DNA of 64,000 nt, from the NCBI RefSeq assembly GCF_014851905.1, contig NZ_JACVAQ010000002.1:558001-622000 (forward strand). The letters run 5' to 3'. Positions 45,739-55,546 of this stretch are shown here, in pieces; position 1 is the stretch's first letter; the number at the start of each line of letters is the position of its first letter. The notes under the pieces are model-generated. The model did no database searches. It worked only from the letters and a program-made list of their open reading frames with translations, and had not been told where the DNA came from. The stretch comes from Pseudomonas sp. PDM14. GTDB taxonomy: Bacteria > Pseudomonadota > Gammaproteobacteria > Pseudomonadales > Pseudomonadaceae. The position numbers were made by a program, and so were the translations under genes.

Positions 45739-46427
45739 CGCAATTGGTCCGCTTGAAAGTCGTTGACATACCGAGCAAGGGATTCCGGTGTACCGATGTC
45801 GATAAAGCGTCCGGCGTAGTCGATAACCACCACTGGCTGGCGTTCAAGCAACTCAGGTATCAGATCGCGTTCAAGGGAGCACGGGGTAGGAGCAATAACC
45901 TCAAACGCCGTACTGACAAAAGCGTAGACACCGGCATTGATCAACCCTTCGCCTTCGAGTCCCTTTTCTCGCAGAGCAATCAAAATACTCTGCTCACCAA
46001 CCTCCAGACTGCCATACCGACTACGGTCAGCAATACGCACTGCCACCAGTGCATTACCTTCGGAGGCCGCAGCCATACGGTAGGCATCCGCGTCGAGGAA
46101 GGTATCGGCATTCAATACGAGATAGCGGCCCTGCGGAGGCCGTTCATGCAACGCATTGAGTAGCGCGCCACCCGTACCCAGCAGCTCAGGGTCCACCACC
46201 ATATCCAGCGGTAGACCGCAGTCACGTGACAACGCGGTAAGTTGCTCGGCAAGTTGCTCGGCGCGGTAATAGGCGCAGAGCACGACATCAGCGATGCCGG
46301 CCTGTTTGAGCTGACGAAGCACCCGGGCCAGAAAGGGCTCACCGTGCACCTGAACCAGCGCTTTCTGCGAGTCGGTCACGCTACGCAGACGGGTCCCGAG
46401 ACCACCACAAAGAACGTAGGCACGCAT
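45735..46427 (-). CDS. Sugar-1-phosphate nucleotidyltransferase, HddC-like
   Basis: A 230-residue GT-A-fold nucleotidyltransferase starting [24 protein letters not shown], with the signature GGLGTRLR and the metal-binding Asp in LVLNADTFLD. Size and sequence style match HddC-type enzymes that form GDP-heptose, and the adjacent CBS-kinase would supply the sugar-1-phosphate. The nucleotide used cannot be read. It lacks the N-terminal pattern of CMP-sialate synthetases. It shares one base with rfbH. Confidence 0.86.
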   Translation of the reverse strand: MRAYVLCGGLGTRLRSVTDSQKALVQVHGEPFLARVLRQLKQAGIADVVLCAYYRAEQLAEQLTALSRDCGLPLDMVVDPELLGTGGALLNALHERPPQGRYLVLNADTFLDADAYRMAAASEGNALVAVRIADRSRYGSLEVGEQSILIALREKGLEGEGLINAGVYAFVSTAFEVIAPTPCSLERDLIPELLERQPVVVIDYAGRFIDIGTPESLARYVNDFQADQLR

Positions 46428-47749
46428 CAGCGCACCCTCCGAAGATACGCTTCAATACTGTGTGCAGCGCACTCCAAATGTTTTTCGCCGAGCCCGGGCC
46501 ACAAGCCTATCCAGAAGGTATCTCGCATCACCTTGTCTGTCGCCGTCAACTCGCCTGACACGCGGTACTCAAGACCGTGCATATACGGCTGACGGGTCAG
46601 ATTGCCGGCGAACAACAGGCGCGTTCCAACCTGTTGCTCATCCAAGTAGCGCAGCAGCTTGACCCGTTCGACACCGCACCCGTCACGCAGAGTCAACGGA
46701 AATCCGAACCAGGACGGGTCACTGCCAGGCGTGGCAAGCGGCAGGATCAGCTGCTCAGCGCAACCGGCCAGCCGCTCGCTGAGCCAGGCAAAATTCTGTT
46801 TGCGCGCGGCCACGAACCCCTCAAGGCGATCCATCTGCGCCAAGGCGCAGGCAGCCTGCATATCAGTGATCTTGAGGTTGTAGCCTAGATGGGAGTAGGT
46901 GTACTTGTGATCGTAGCCTTCCGGCAGATCGCCCAGCTGCCAGCAGAAGCGCTTGCCGCAGGTGTTGTCCTCACCGGGCGCGCAGTAGCAGTCGCGGCCC
47001 CAGTCGCGAAACGATTCGACGATACGCTTCAGCGTCGGGCTGTTGGTGAACACGGCGCCACCCTCCCCCATGGTGATGTGATGCGCCGGGTAGAAACTCA
47101 GCGTACCGATATCACCAAAGGTGCCGACCATCTGCCCTTCGTAGGTCGAACCCAGCGCGTCGCAGCAATCCTCGATCAGCCACAGGCCGTACTTGTCGCA
47201 CAGCGCTCGGACCACGCCGAGGTCAAACGGGTTACCCAGAGTATGGGCCAGCATGATCGCCTTGGTCTTCGGCCCGATAGCCGCTTCGATCTTGGCTGGG
47301 TCGATGTTGTAGGTCGCCAATTCGACGTCGACGAAGACCGGCACTGCGCCGAACTGTAGGATCGGGTTGACCGTGGTGGGAAAGCCGGCAGCTACGCCGA
47401 TCACTTCATCACCGGGCTTGATCGCCCGCTCGCCAAGACGCGGCGAGGTCAATGCGGAGAAGGCCAGCAGGTTGGCCGAAGAGCCCGAGTTGGTGGTGAG
47501 CACGCAACGGCGACCTAGGTACTTGGCCAGGCGTTTTTCAAACGCCTCGTTGAATCGTCCGGTGGTCAGCCAGCCATCCAGAACGGCCTCGGTCATTGAC
47601 TGCAGCTCACCGGCGCCAATCACCTTGCCGGACGGCGGGACCGCACTCGCCCCCGCAACAAATGGCTTGGGCGCCATTTGCAGTTCGGCGTAACGCCCGA
47701 CCAGCTCGGCAATCTGTTGGCGCAACTGCTGCGCAGTGCTGTCACTCAT
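46427..47749 (-). CDS. rfbH: CDP-4-keto-6-deoxy-D-glucose 3-dehydrase (E1, RfbH/DdhC type)
   Basis: A 440-residue DegT-fold protein. In [14 protein letters not shown] the usual PLP-binding Lys is replaced by His223, the hallmark of the coenzyme B6-dependent dehydrases. The iron-sulfur cysteine pattern of E1, C-X57-C-X1-C-X7-C, is exactly present as Cys196, Cys254, Cys256 and Cys264. E1 uses PMP to remove the C3 hydroxyl of CDP-4-keto-6-deoxyglucose and needs the ferredoxin-type reductase E3 (DdhD), which is not encoded in this window. Overlaps rfbG by 4 bases. Confidence 0.95.
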   Translation of the reverse strand: MSDSTAQQLRQQIAELVGRYAELQMAPKPFVAGASAVPPSGKVIGAGELQSMTEAVLDGWLTTGRFNEAFEKRLAKYLGRRCVLTTNSGSSANLLAFSALTSPRLGERAIKPGDEVIGVAAGFPTTVNPILQFGAVPVFVDVELATYNIDPAKIEAAIGPKTKAIMLAHTLGNPFDLGVVRALCDKYGLWLIEDCCDALGSTYEGQMVGTFGDIGTLSFYPAHHITMGEGGAVFTNSPTLKRIVESFRDWGRDCYCAPGEDNTCGKRFCWQLGDLPEGYDHKYTYSHLGYNLKITDMQAACALAQMDRLEGFVAARKQNFAWLSERLAGCAEQLILPLATPGSDPSWFGFPLTLRDGCGVERVKLLRYLDEQQVGTRLLFAGNLTRQPYMHGLEYRVSGELTATDKVMRDTFWIGLWPGLGEKHLECAAHSIEAYLRRVR

Positions 47750-48819
47750 TCGGTTTCGCCTTGATGAACCGCGATCTGTTCGCGTGTAACGATGTTCATG
47801 TCGCGGCCATTCTGCCAGGCCAGCTGCCAGTCCAGGGTGTGCTGCAGGGTGTCGTCCAGCGACCAGCGCGGCGACCAGCCCAGCAGTTGCCGCGCCTTGC
47901 TAGAGTCCAGCGCCAGCAAGCCGGCTTCATGCGGTTGGGAATCCGCGGACGCCGACCAGCGTGCCTCGCCCGGCCAGCGCTCAGCGAGGCGACGGACGAC
48001 TTCGCCAACGGTAGCCAGCCCTGCACTGTCCGGACCGAAGTTCCAGGCGCTGGCGTGAGCCTGCGGATCACTCAGCAGACCTTGCGCAAGTTGCAGATAG
48101 CCCATCAGCGGATCGAGCACATGCTGCCAGGGACGCGTCGCCTGGGGATAACGCAGGATCACCTCGCGACCTTCCTGCCAGGCGCGGAAAATGTCCGGTA
48201 TCAGACGCTCGGACGACCAGTCACCACCACCCAGTACGTTGCCGGCACGCGCGGTCGCCAATGCCACGCCGGATGCACGCAGGAAGGAGTCCCGGTAACT
48301 CGCACACAGCAGTTCGACGCAGGCCTTGCTGTTGCTGTAAGGGTCGAACCCGCCCAGTACATCCTGCTCCCGGTAAGGCCAGACCCATTCGTGATTTTCG
48401 TAGCACTTGTCGGTAGTCACCACCAGCACGGCGCGTACCGACGGTGTGGCGCGTACCGCTTCCAGCAGGTTGACCGTGCCCATCACGTTGGTGGCATAGG
48501 TTTGCGCCGGCTCCCGATACGATTCGCGCACCAGCGGCTGGGCGGCAAGATGCAGCACGACCTCCGGCTCGAAGTTTCGCAGGGCAACGGTCAGCGCCGT
48601 TGCATCGCGGATGTCGGCTAGATCGCCGGCGATCTGCCGTTCAAGTTGAGCGACATCCCACAGCGCCGGGGTGGTCGCAGCCGGTAATGCATAGCCACGC
48701 AGATCGGCACCCAGCTGGCGCAGCCACAGGGCCAGCCAGCCACCCTTGAAGCCGGTGTGGCCAGTCAGCAGCACCTTGCGTCCGCGCCAGAAGTCCGGGC
48801 TCAACGCCACAGTTGCCAC
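47746..48819 (-). CDS. rfbG: CDP-glucose 4,6-dehydratase
   Basis: A 357-residue extended SDR. NAD-binding [10 protein letters not shown] near residues 19-28, catalytic Thr in [10 protein letters not shown], and the active-site Tyr and Lys in [11 protein letters not shown]. The GFKGGWL form and the TDKCYEN motif are specific to CDP-glucose dehydratases. It converts CDP-glucose to CDP-4-keto-6-deoxyglucose. It overlaps rfbF by 19 bases, and rfbH follows with a 4-base overlap. Confidence 0.95.
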   Translation of the reverse strand: MATVALSPDFWRGRKVLLTGHTGFKGGWLALWLRQLGADLRGYALPAATTPALWDVAQLERQIAGDLADIRDATALTVALRNFEPEVVLHLAAQPLVRESYREPAQTYATNVMGTVNLLEAVRATPSVRAVLVVTTDKCYENHEWVWPYREQDVLGGFDPYSNSKACVELLCASYRDSFLRASGVALATARAGNVLGGGDWSSERLIPDIFRAWQEGREVILRYPQATRPWQHVLDPLMGYLQLAQGLLSDPQAHASAWNFGPDSAGLATVGEVVRRLAERWPGEARWSASADSQPHEAGLLALDSSKARQLLGWSPRWSLDDTLQHTLDWQLAWQNGRDMNIVTREQIAVHQGETE

Positions 48820-49571
48820 TCCGCCTCGCCACTTTTCCAGCGCTCTTCAAGCAGCACACGATCACGCAGGGTGTCCATGGGTTGCCAGAAGCCGCGATGC
48901 AGGTGGCTCATCAGCTGACCCTCACTGGCGAGGGTGCGCATCGGCTCCAGCTCCCAGGTGGTGGCGTCGTCTTCGATGTAGTCGATCACGGCAGGTTCGA
49001 GGACGAAGAAGCCGCCGTTGATCCAGCCACCATCGCCCAGAGGCTTTTCCTGAAAGCCGCTCACCTGCTGCCCTTGCACATCCAGAGCACCGTAGCGGCC
49101 GGGCGGCTGCACCGCCGTCACCGTGGCGAGTTTGCCGTGCTGTTTGTGAAAGGCAATCAGGGCAGGAATGTCGATATCGGACACACCGTCGCCGTAGGTG
49201 AAGCAGAAGGCTTCATCGCCCAGATACTCGCGAACGCGCTTGAGACGACCACCAGTGCCCGTGGCCTCACCGGTGTCGACCAGAGTCACGCGCCAAGGCT
49301 CGGCATGGCGTTGATGAATATGCATGCGATTTTCGGCCATATCGAAGGTTACGTCCGACATGTGCAGGAAGTAGTTGGCGAAGTACTCCTTGATCACATA
49401 GCCCTTGTAACCCAGACAGATCACGAAGTCGTTGATCCCGTAGTGGGAGTAGATCTTCATGATGTGCCAGATGATCGGCTTGCCACCGATCTCGATCATC
49501 GGTTTAGGCCTGAGATGGGACTCTTCGCTGATCCGCGTCCCCAGGCCACCGGCCAAGATTACTGCCTTCAT
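48801..49571 (-). CDS. rfbF: Glucose-1-phosphate cytidylyltransferase
   Basis: A 256-residue enzyme making CDP-glucose from CTP and glucose 1-phosphate. Signature [25 protein letters not shown] (quoted in part: [24 protein letters not shown]), and [12 protein letters not shown] with the metal-binding Asp. I start at 49571 (MKAVILAGG), the usual N-terminus, not at the longer upstream frame. It is the first gene of the sugar operon; a sigma-54-like box lies 55 bases upstream. Confidence 0.96.
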   Translation of the reverse strand: MKAVILAGGLGTRISEESHLRPKPMIEIGGKPIIWHIMKIYSHYGINDFVICLGYKGYVIKEYFANYFLHMSDVTFDMAENRMHIHQRHAEPWRVTLVDTGEATGTGGRLKRVREYLGDEAFCFTYGDGVSDIDIPALIAFHKQHGKLATVTAVQPPGRYGALDVQGQQVSGFQEKPLGDGGWINGGFFVLEPAVIDYIEDDATTWELEPMRTLASEGQLMSHLHRGFWQPMDTLRDRVLLEERWKSGEAEWQLWR

Positions 49572-49625
49572 CCTAACAACCTGCCTTATCCGGTTGGTCA
49601 ATTCTCTGACACTGAATCGTTGTAG

Positions 49626-49641
49626 AGCAAAAGACAAGCCA
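49626..49641 (-). promoter_or_regulatory. Candidate sigma-54 promoter of the glycosylation operon
   Basis: Minus strand TGGCTTGTCTTTTGCT keeps the invariant GG and GC doublets, the TGGC and TTGCT blocks and the spacing of the sigma-54 consensus, departing only at two inner bases. It is 55 bases from the rfbF start, the same distance as the fliE and flgF boxes. The rest of the 239-base gap 49572-49810 holds only a weak hairpin just after flgL (about 49783-49803). Confidence 0.65.
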
Positions 49642-49810
49642 AGCAGGGTCAAGATTACGCATTTACGGTTATAAAGTCAGCGCAAGCCATTGATACTAAT
49701 CAAAGAAATCACACAGCTCGGAAATGGAACATGAGGCATCACGGGGCCGGGCATGTGTTACCTGGGTACTTGGCGCTTGAGTTTGCCGGCGCTCAAAGGC
49801 GCCTGACCGC

Positions 49811-51058
49811 TCAAATCTTGTTGAACAGATTCAGCTGCGCAATCTTCACGTAACTCTGCTGAGACGCCTCGAGGATGATCGTCTGGAACGACAGGCGCGA
49901 CAACGCCTCCGGGTAGTCCAGCTCGCGCAGGTCGGCCTGGACGCCCTGATTCACCAGGGCTACGTCTTCGTTATCGGTCAGCGCAGTATCGATCACGTTG
50001 AGGCGTGCGCCGATCTCGCCACGCACGCTGTCGACGTTGACCATGGCGTTGTCCATGTTGGTCAGGTTTTCGGCGATTGCATCGCGGATCTGCCCACTGG
50101 TGGACGCCGGGTTTTCCAGGGTTTTGCGCAGGTTGGCGATGGTATCGAGCACGCCCTGCTTCTGCCGCGCGGGATCGCTGGTGATCTGGATGGTCTCGCC
50201 GCCGACCGGGGTGCCACCTAGCTGCATGGTTACACCGCGAAATGACAGCTGGTCCGCGGTATCAGGGTTGCCATCCATCTTGCCGCTACCCAGCACGGGC
50301 GCGGGAGCCGCTGCACCGATCTCGAAGATTTCATAACTGCTGGCATCCGGATTGCCGAATACCACCTCAACGCCCGCTGTCGGGAACGCCGGGGTGCCGG
50401 TAAAAGGCACTTCGTCGATCACCAGCGGCGCCGAGGCCGTGAGGGTCGAGCCAGGCGCACCGGTGATATCCAGCGCGCTGTCAACGCGACCGGCGTTGCT
50501 GATGTTCTCGAACAGGCGCTTGCCGTTGTCGCTGATCGCCACTTCCAGAGAGCTGGCCACCTGCAATTTGCGCTGACCTTCATCGCCCTGGTAGGCGTAG
50601 TTGCCATTGGCATCGCGAACGAAGGCCTGGGTCTTGCCCTGGAAACCGGAAAACAGGTACTCGCCGCGGGCGTTGCGGGTGTTCATCAGGGAGAACAGCT
50701 CTTCCTCGCGCTCGCCCAGCTCGGCGGCAATCGACTTGCGGTCCTCCGGTGATAGCACGCCATTGCCGGCACTCGCGGCCAACTCGCGCACGCGCTGCAG
50801 CACGGTGTTGACCGAGTTCAGCGTAACTTCCTCCTGGGTCAGGCTGTTGTCCGCCGCCACCAGGTTGCTGTTGTACTGATCGAGCACGTTCTTCTGCTGC
50901 TCCAGCTGCAGCAGGCGCACCGAGGCCACCGGATCGTCGGCCGGCGTGAGGATGCGGTTGCCGGTGCTGATCTGCTCTTGCGTGCGGGTCACGTTGGCAT
51001 AGTTGCGTTGCAAGCCCTGCACGCCGCTGTTGAATGCCTGGATGGTGGAGATACGCAT
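49811..51058 (-). CDS. flgL: Flagellar hook-filament junction protein FlgL (HAP3)
   Basis: A 415-residue protein with flagellin-like ends: MRISTIQAFNSGVQGLQRNYANVTRTQEQIS at the N-terminus (quoted in part: MRISTIQAFNSGVQGL) and a helical C-terminus ending SQQSYVKIAQLNLFNKI. FlgL joins the hook junction to the first flagellin subunits. It follows flgK by 104 bases, which include a 6-base GC hairpin but no promoter I recognise, and ends the flgF-flgL operon. Confidence 0.96.
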   Translation of the reverse strand: MRISTIQAFNSGVQGLQRNYANVTRTQEQISTGNRILTPADDPVASVRLLQLEQQKNVLDQYNSNLVAADNSLTQEEVTLNSVNTVLQRVRELAASAGNGVLSPEDRKSIAAELGEREEELFSLMNTRNARGEYLFSGFQGKTQAFVRDANGNYAYQGDEGQRKLQVASSLEVAISDNGKRLFENISNAGRVDSALDITGAPGSTLTASAPLVIDEVPFTGTPAFPTAGVEVVFGNPDASSYEIFEIGAAAPAPVLGSGKMDGNPDTADQLSFRGVTMQLGGTPVGGETIQITSDPARQKQGVLDTIANLRKTLENPASTSGQIRDAIAENLTNMDNAMVNVDSVRGEIGARLNVIDTALTDNEDVALVNQGVQADLRELDYPEALSRLSFQTIILEASQQSYVKIAQLNLFNKI

Positions 51059-51162
51059 GGTTGAGCCTCTTTGTCGCGTTCCAGGCCCGGCGTCCCGGGC
51101 TTGGCTCCCTTCCGTGGAAGGGTGGAATGTCAGCTACGCGCCGGTAACGGGCGGAGCACGAT

Positions 51163-53217
51163 CTAGAACGTGTTGATAAGGGTATCGAACAGCGAGCGCG
51201 CAACTTGAATGATTTGCGCGCTGGCGTTGTAGTACTGCTCGAACTTGATCAGGTTCGCCGCCTCTTCATCCAGGCTCACGCCGGACAGCGAATCGCGGCT
51301 GTCGGTGGCCTGCTTGAGGATGGCAGATGTCGCCTCGCTGTCCTGGCGGGACTGGGCGGTCAGCGTACCGATGCGCTCGACCATGTCGCCGTAGCCATCG
51401 GTAAAGCTCACCCCCGTGCCCACGCTGGTCACCGTCGGGTCGACACCGATGGTCTGCTTGCTTTGCAGATCGGCCAGCTTCAGCGCGTTGCGGTTGTCGG
51501 ACACGCCGTTCTGGTTGAACGCCACGTTGAAGGTATCGCCTGCCTGCGGGCGACCGCTGAGGGTCATGCGCACGCGGCTGCCGTCGGACAACTGCAGCTC
51601 GTAGGTGTTCTGCTGGCCCGGCTGGAAGTTGGGATCGGCGGCGGCAGTGCCATCGCTGTTGATACGGGTCAGCGTGGCGCCAGCCGGAACGGTGAAGCCG
51701 GTTCCGGCTGCGTTGAGGGTCAGCGTCACCGGCAGCGCGGCACTCAGTGTGGCCGGGTTGATGTTGGCGCCGGTCGACTGCAGGTCCGGCTGGCCGATGA
51801 CGCCCGAGCCCTGGTTCTGTAGGCCGGCGGTGGAACGTACCGGCGCGGCGAACGCCAGCTGGTCCGGCTGATCCAGCTCGGTACTGATGTCGGTCGCACC
51901 CCGGCGGGTCGGCTGCAGCAGGTACTGGTCATTGTTGGCGGCCTGGGCCAGCTCACCAGCGCTCAAGGTCACTTCGAAGCCCTGATCGCGGCCCGCTGCA
52001 TCCTGGAAGCCCAGGGTGTAGTTGCCGGAACCATCATCGGTGGCGGTAATGTTCATCGCCGCGCCATCGGACAGGCGCCGTGCCGAAAACACCGGCGGCG
52101 GTCCGGAGTTGTCCAGGGTCAGCCGGTAGTCACTGGTGGTCAGCACGCTGGTGTCGGTGATGTTCAGCAGCGGCTGCGCACCACCGACGTTGCTCGAGTA
52201 CGCGCGCGCGCGCAGGGTGGCCAGGGCCGGGTCGTTGTAGTCACCGAACAGAGGGCTGCCAACATTGCCCTTGAGGTCCAGGCCCTGCCCCAGCTGACTG
52301 TTGACCTGGTCGCTGACGGCCAGGGCAATGCGCCCCAGCGAGTTGAGCGTCGGGTCGAGCGATTCGGCGCGATAGCGGATCAGGCCGCCGAGCTCACCGC
52401 CGGTCAGTAACGAAGTCACGCCCTGGCGCGAGCCGCCGCTGACCAGCTGCACTTCGGCGCGGGTCGGGTCACCATCGCCTGGCACGACTTCCAGGCGGTT
52501 GGCGGAATTGCCCACAACCAGCGGCTGGCCAGAGCCGACGAAGACGTTGACCGAGCTGTCGTCCTGCGCCACCACATTGACGCCGACGAAGGTCGACAAC
52601 TGGCGAATCGCCTCATCGCGCGCATCGAGCAGGTCGTTGGGCTGCTTGCCATTGGCCTTGGCCACGGCGATGGCATCGTTATAGCCGGCAATCGAGGTCG
52701 CCAGACGATTGACCTGCTCGCTCACCGCGGTCATCTGCTTGTTGATGAACTGGTTCTGCTCGTTGATACGGTCGTAAACAGTATTGAAACGCTTGGCCAG
52801 GCCTTCGGCCTCGGACAGCACCAACTGGCGAGCCGGGATGTTGGCCGGGTCTTCCGCGGCGGTCTGCAGCGCGGAAAAGAACTTCTGCAGTGCCGGCGTG
52901 ACACCGGTGGTGGTGCCGGCCAGCAGCGAGTCGAGCTGCTCGATCTGGCTGCGATAGGACTCGACATCGGCACTCAAGGCGGTGCTGGTGCGCACCTGCG
53001 AGGTGAGGAATTCGCTGTAGTTGCGGCGGATATCCACCAGCGTGGTGCCAGAGCCGATGAAACCAGCGCCACTGAACTGCGGCACACGCGTGGCCTGCAC
53101 CGCATCCTGCCGCGAATAGCCCGGCGTGTTGACGTTGGTGATGTTGTGTCCGGTGACCGACAGCGCGGTCTTGTTCGCGGACAGGCCCGACAGGCCAATG
53201 CTCAGTAAGTCAGCCAT
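51163..53217 (-). CDS. flgK: Flagellar hook-associated protein FlgK (HAP1)
   Basis: A 684-residue hook-filament junction protein. The N-terminal rod/hook motif (MADLLSIGLSGLSANKTALSVTGHNITNVNTPGYSRQ, in part SVTGHNITNVNTPGYSRQ) and the C-terminal helix (SLDEEAANLIKFEQYYNASAQIIQ, in part EEAANLIKFEQYYNASAQ) are intact. The large central domain is rich in Asn, Gly and Ser. It is longer than enteric FlgK (~550) but in the usual range for Pseudomonas. It starts 9 bases after flgJ. Confidence 0.97.
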   Translation of the reverse strand: MADLLSIGLSGLSANKTALSVTGHNITNVNTPGYSRQDAVQATRVPQFSGAGFIGSGTTLVDIRRNYSEFLTSQVRTSTALSADVESYRSQIEQLDSLLAGTTTGVTPALQKFFSALQTAAEDPANIPARQLVLSEAEGLAKRFNTVYDRINEQNQFINKQMTAVSEQVNRLATSIAGYNDAIAVAKANGKQPNDLLDARDEAIRQLSTFVGVNVVAQDDSSVNVFVGSGQPLVVGNSANRLEVVPGDGDPTRAEVQLVSGGSRQGVTSLLTGGELGGLIRYRAESLDPTLNSLGRIALAVSDQVNSQLGQGLDLKGNVGSPLFGDYNDPALATLRARAYSSNVGGAQPLLNITDTSVLTTSDYRLTLDNSGPPPVFSARRLSDGAAMNITATDDGSGNYTLGFQDAAGRDQGFEVTLSAGELAQAANNDQYLLQPTRRGATDISTELDQPDQLAFAAPVRSTAGLQNQGSGVIGQPDLQSTGANINPATLSAALPVTLTLNAAGTGFTVPAGATLTRINSDGTAAADPNFQPGQQNTYELQLSDGSRVRMTLSGRPQAGDTFNVAFNQNGVSDNRNALKLADLQSKQTIGVDPTVTSVGTGVSFTDGYGDMVERIGTLTAQSRQDSEATSAILKQATDSRDSLSGVSLDEEAANLIKFEQYYNASAQIIQVARSLFDTLINTF

Positions 53218-53226
53218 AACTCAGCC

Positions 53227-54420
53227 TCAGGTCCTCGTGGTCGAGCTGTCGGCAGCGGCTACGGCTTCGTAGGTCTGCATCTGCCGGGCGATCTGCGCGA
53301 TCTTGCGGGCGTACTGCGGGTCGGTGGCGTAACCGGCCTCCTGCAGTTCACGGACGAAACGCTCCGGGTTCTCGGTGGAGTCCAGCGCCTCCTGGTAACG
53401 GCCATTGCCCTGCAGGAAGCTAACGTAATCGTTGAAGCTCTGCTGGTACGAGTCGTAGGCGCGGAACGACGCCGCTTCCTTCACCGCGGTGTCGCCCTTG
53501 TACTCGGTGGTCAGCACGCGAGCAGACTCGCCCTGCCAGCCGCCATGCGCCTTGATGCCGAACAGGTTGTGGCTGCTGGAACCGTCCTGCTGGCGGATGA
53601 TCGACTTGCCCCAGCCGGTTTCCAGCGCCGCCTGGGCCACCAGGTAGCGGGCGTCGACGCCGATCTTCTGCGCTGCCTCCTCCGCCATCGGCAACATGGT
53701 TTCGATGAATTCCTTGGCCGACCCGAACGCCGACTTGCCCGGCGCCAATGGCGGCTGGGCCACGCGACGACCGCTGATGGCGTCGCTGTCGGCAAGGTTG
53801 AGCGGTTTGTCGCTCACCCCATGCGCCTGCGCCGGCACCCAGTCGGCGCCGGCCAGGGTCTGCTCGGCATTCTCATTGGTGCTCGGCACGATGCCAGCCA
53901 GCAGGCGATCGGTCAGTTTGCTCGGCAGGCTCAGGCGGCGCTGGTTGAGCAACTGCGAATCGTCGCGGGTAGGCATGCCGTCGGTGCCCTTGAAGCCGGC
54001 AGAGGTCACGCCAGATGCGGCAGACGCTGAGGCGGATACATCAGCAGCGGCGCTGGCAAACGGGTTCGGCCGCTGGCTGCCGCCCTTCATCTTCGACAAT
54101 TGGCGCTCCAGCACTTCGGCCAGGCCGATGCCGTTCTTGTTCTTGGACAAGGTTACGGACAGCTGCTGGTCGTACATGTCCTGGTAGGTCTTGCTCTCAT
54201 TACTGTTCATGAAGTTGCCTTCGCCGAACACTTCGTTCGCCTTACGCATCGCCTTCATCATTTCATTGAGAAACAGCGACTCGAATTCCTGAGCCACTTT
54301 TTTGATATTGCCGTCGCTGTCGCCGCCCACCTTGAACTGGTTCAGGCGGTTCAGATCGTTGTAGGAGCCGCTGTCGTACGCCTTGCTGCCCGAAAGGCCG
54401 GCTGAAATTCTGGAATCCAT
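53227..54420 (-). CDS. flgJ: Rod-cap and peptidoglycan hydrolase FlgJ
   Basis: A 397-residue two-domain protein. The N-terminal ~110 residues are the rod-capping domain (KVAQEFESLFLNEMMKAMRKA); residues ~225-385 are a glucosaminidase domain with the catalytic Glu in LVAQAALETGWGKSII and the NLFGIKA motif. An Ala/Ser-rich linker occupies ~120-160. It digests the wall ahead of the growing rod. It lies between flgI and flgK. Confidence 0.97.
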   Translation of the reverse strand: MDSRISAGLSGSKAYDSGSYNDLNRLNQFKVGGDSDGNIKKVAQEFESLFLNEMMKAMRKANEVFGEGNFMNSNESKTYQDMYDQQLSVTLSKNKNGIGLAEVLERQLSKMKGGSQRPNPFASAAADVSASASAASGVTSAGFKGTDGMPTRDDSQLLNQRRLSLPSKLTDRLLAGIVPSTNENAEQTLAGADWVPAQAHGVSDKPLNLADSDAISGRRVAQPPLAPGKSAFGSAKEFIETMLPMAEEAAQKIGVDARYLVAQAALETGWGKSIIRQQDGSSSHNLFGIKAHGGWQGESARVLTTEYKGDTAVKEAASFRAYDSYQQSFNDYVSFLQGNGRYQEALDSTENPERFVRELQEAGYATDPQYARKIAQIARQMQTYEAVAAADSSTTRT

Positions 54421-54431
54421 GACCGCCTCCG

Positions 54432-55532
54432 TTAGATCACGATGAGGTCAGCCTGCAGGGCGCCGGCTTGCTTGAGCGCCTCCAGGATGGCCATCAGGTC
54501 GGAAGGAGCGGCACCTACCTGGTTTACCGCACGTACGATCTCATCCAGCGTGGTGCCCGGGCCGAACTTGAACATCGGCTTGGCTTCTTCCGCGGCATCG
54601 ACCTTGGAGCGCGGAACCACGGCCGTCTGGCCACCGGAAAGCGGACCCGGCTGGCTGACGATGGGGTCTTCGGTGATGGTCACCGTCAGGCTGCCGTGCG
54701 TGACTGCGGCCGGCTGGACCTTAACGTTTTGACCGATGACGATGGTGCCGGTTCGGGAATTGATGATGACTTTGGCCACCGCCTGTCCGGCTTCCACTTC
54801 GATATTTTCCAGCACCGACAGGTAATCGACGCGCTGGTTAGGGTCGAGCGGCGCGCTGACGCGGATCGAGCCGCCATCCAGGGCTTGCGCCACGCCTGGG
54901 CCGAGCATGCCGTTGATCTGGTCGACGATGTTCTTCGCCGTGGTGAAGTCCGGACGATTGAGGTTGAGGGTCAACGTGTTGCCCTGATCGAAACCGCTCG
55001 GCACCGGTCGCTCGACCGTGGCCCCAGCCGGAATCCGCCCGGCCGACGGAACGTTGACGGTGATACGCGAACCGTCGCCACCGGTGGCGTCGAAGCCGCC
55101 GACGACCAGGTTGCCCTGGGCCACGGCATAGACGTTGCCATCGATACCTTTCAGCGGCGCCATGAGCAGGCTGCCGCCGCGCAGGCTTTTCGAGTTACCG
55201 ATCGAGGAGATGGTCACGTCGATGGTCTGCCCCGGCTTCGCGAAGGGCGGCAGCTCGGCATGGATCGACACCGCCGCGACGTTCTTCAGCTGCACGTTGC
55301 CACCGCCGGTGGGCACCTTGATGCCGAACTGGGCGAGCATGTTGTTGAAGGTCTGCAGGGTGAACGGCGTCTGCGTGGTCTGGTCGCCGGTGCCATTGAG
55401 GCCCACGACCAGGCCGTAGCCGATCAACTGGTTGCTCCGCACCCCTTGAATGCTGGCCAGGTCCTTCAGGCGCTCGGCCTGCGCGGTGCCGGCGAGCAAC
55501 AACAGGCAGATGACGGAAATCAGTCGCTTCAT
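54432..55532 (-). CDS. flgI: Flagellar P-ring protein FlgI
   Basis: A 366-residue periplasmic ring protein. I start at 55532 ([19 protein letters not shown]), which gives a clean signal peptide of ~19 residues; an open frame reading further upstream lies inside flgH. The mature start [26 protein letters not shown] is conserved. It lies 14 bases after flgH, whose product forms the matching L ring. Confidence 0.97.
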   Translation of the reverse strand: MKRLISVICLLLLAGTAQAERLKDLASIQGVRSNQLIGYGLVVGLNGTGDQTTQTPFTLQTFNNMLAQFGIKVPTGGGNVQLKNVAAVSIHAELPPFAKPGQTIDVTISSIGNSKSLRGGSLLMAPLKGIDGNVYAVAQGNLVVGGFDATGGDGSRITVNVPSAGRIPAGATVERPVPSGFDQGNTLTLNLNRPDFTTAKNIVDQINGMLGPGVAQALDGGSIRVSAPLDPNQRVDYLSVLENIEVEAGQAVAKVIINSRTGTIVIGQNVKVQPAAVTHGSLTVTITEDPIVSQPGPLSGGQTAVVPRSKVDAAEEAKPMFKFGPGTTLDEIVRAVNQVGAAPSDLMAILEALKQAGALQADLIVI

Positions 55533-55546
55533 GATCAGGCTACCTA

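Noticed and set aside
45735..46427. Nucleotidyltransferase as a CMP-sialate synthetase (NeuA/PseF)
   Set aside because: It has the GGLGTRLR signature of sugar-1-phosphate nucleotidyltransferases and lacks the NeuA N-terminal pattern.
46427..49571. rfbFGH as part of an O-antigen cluster
   Set aside because: No wzx, wzy or wzz genes are present, and the block lies between flgL and fliC.
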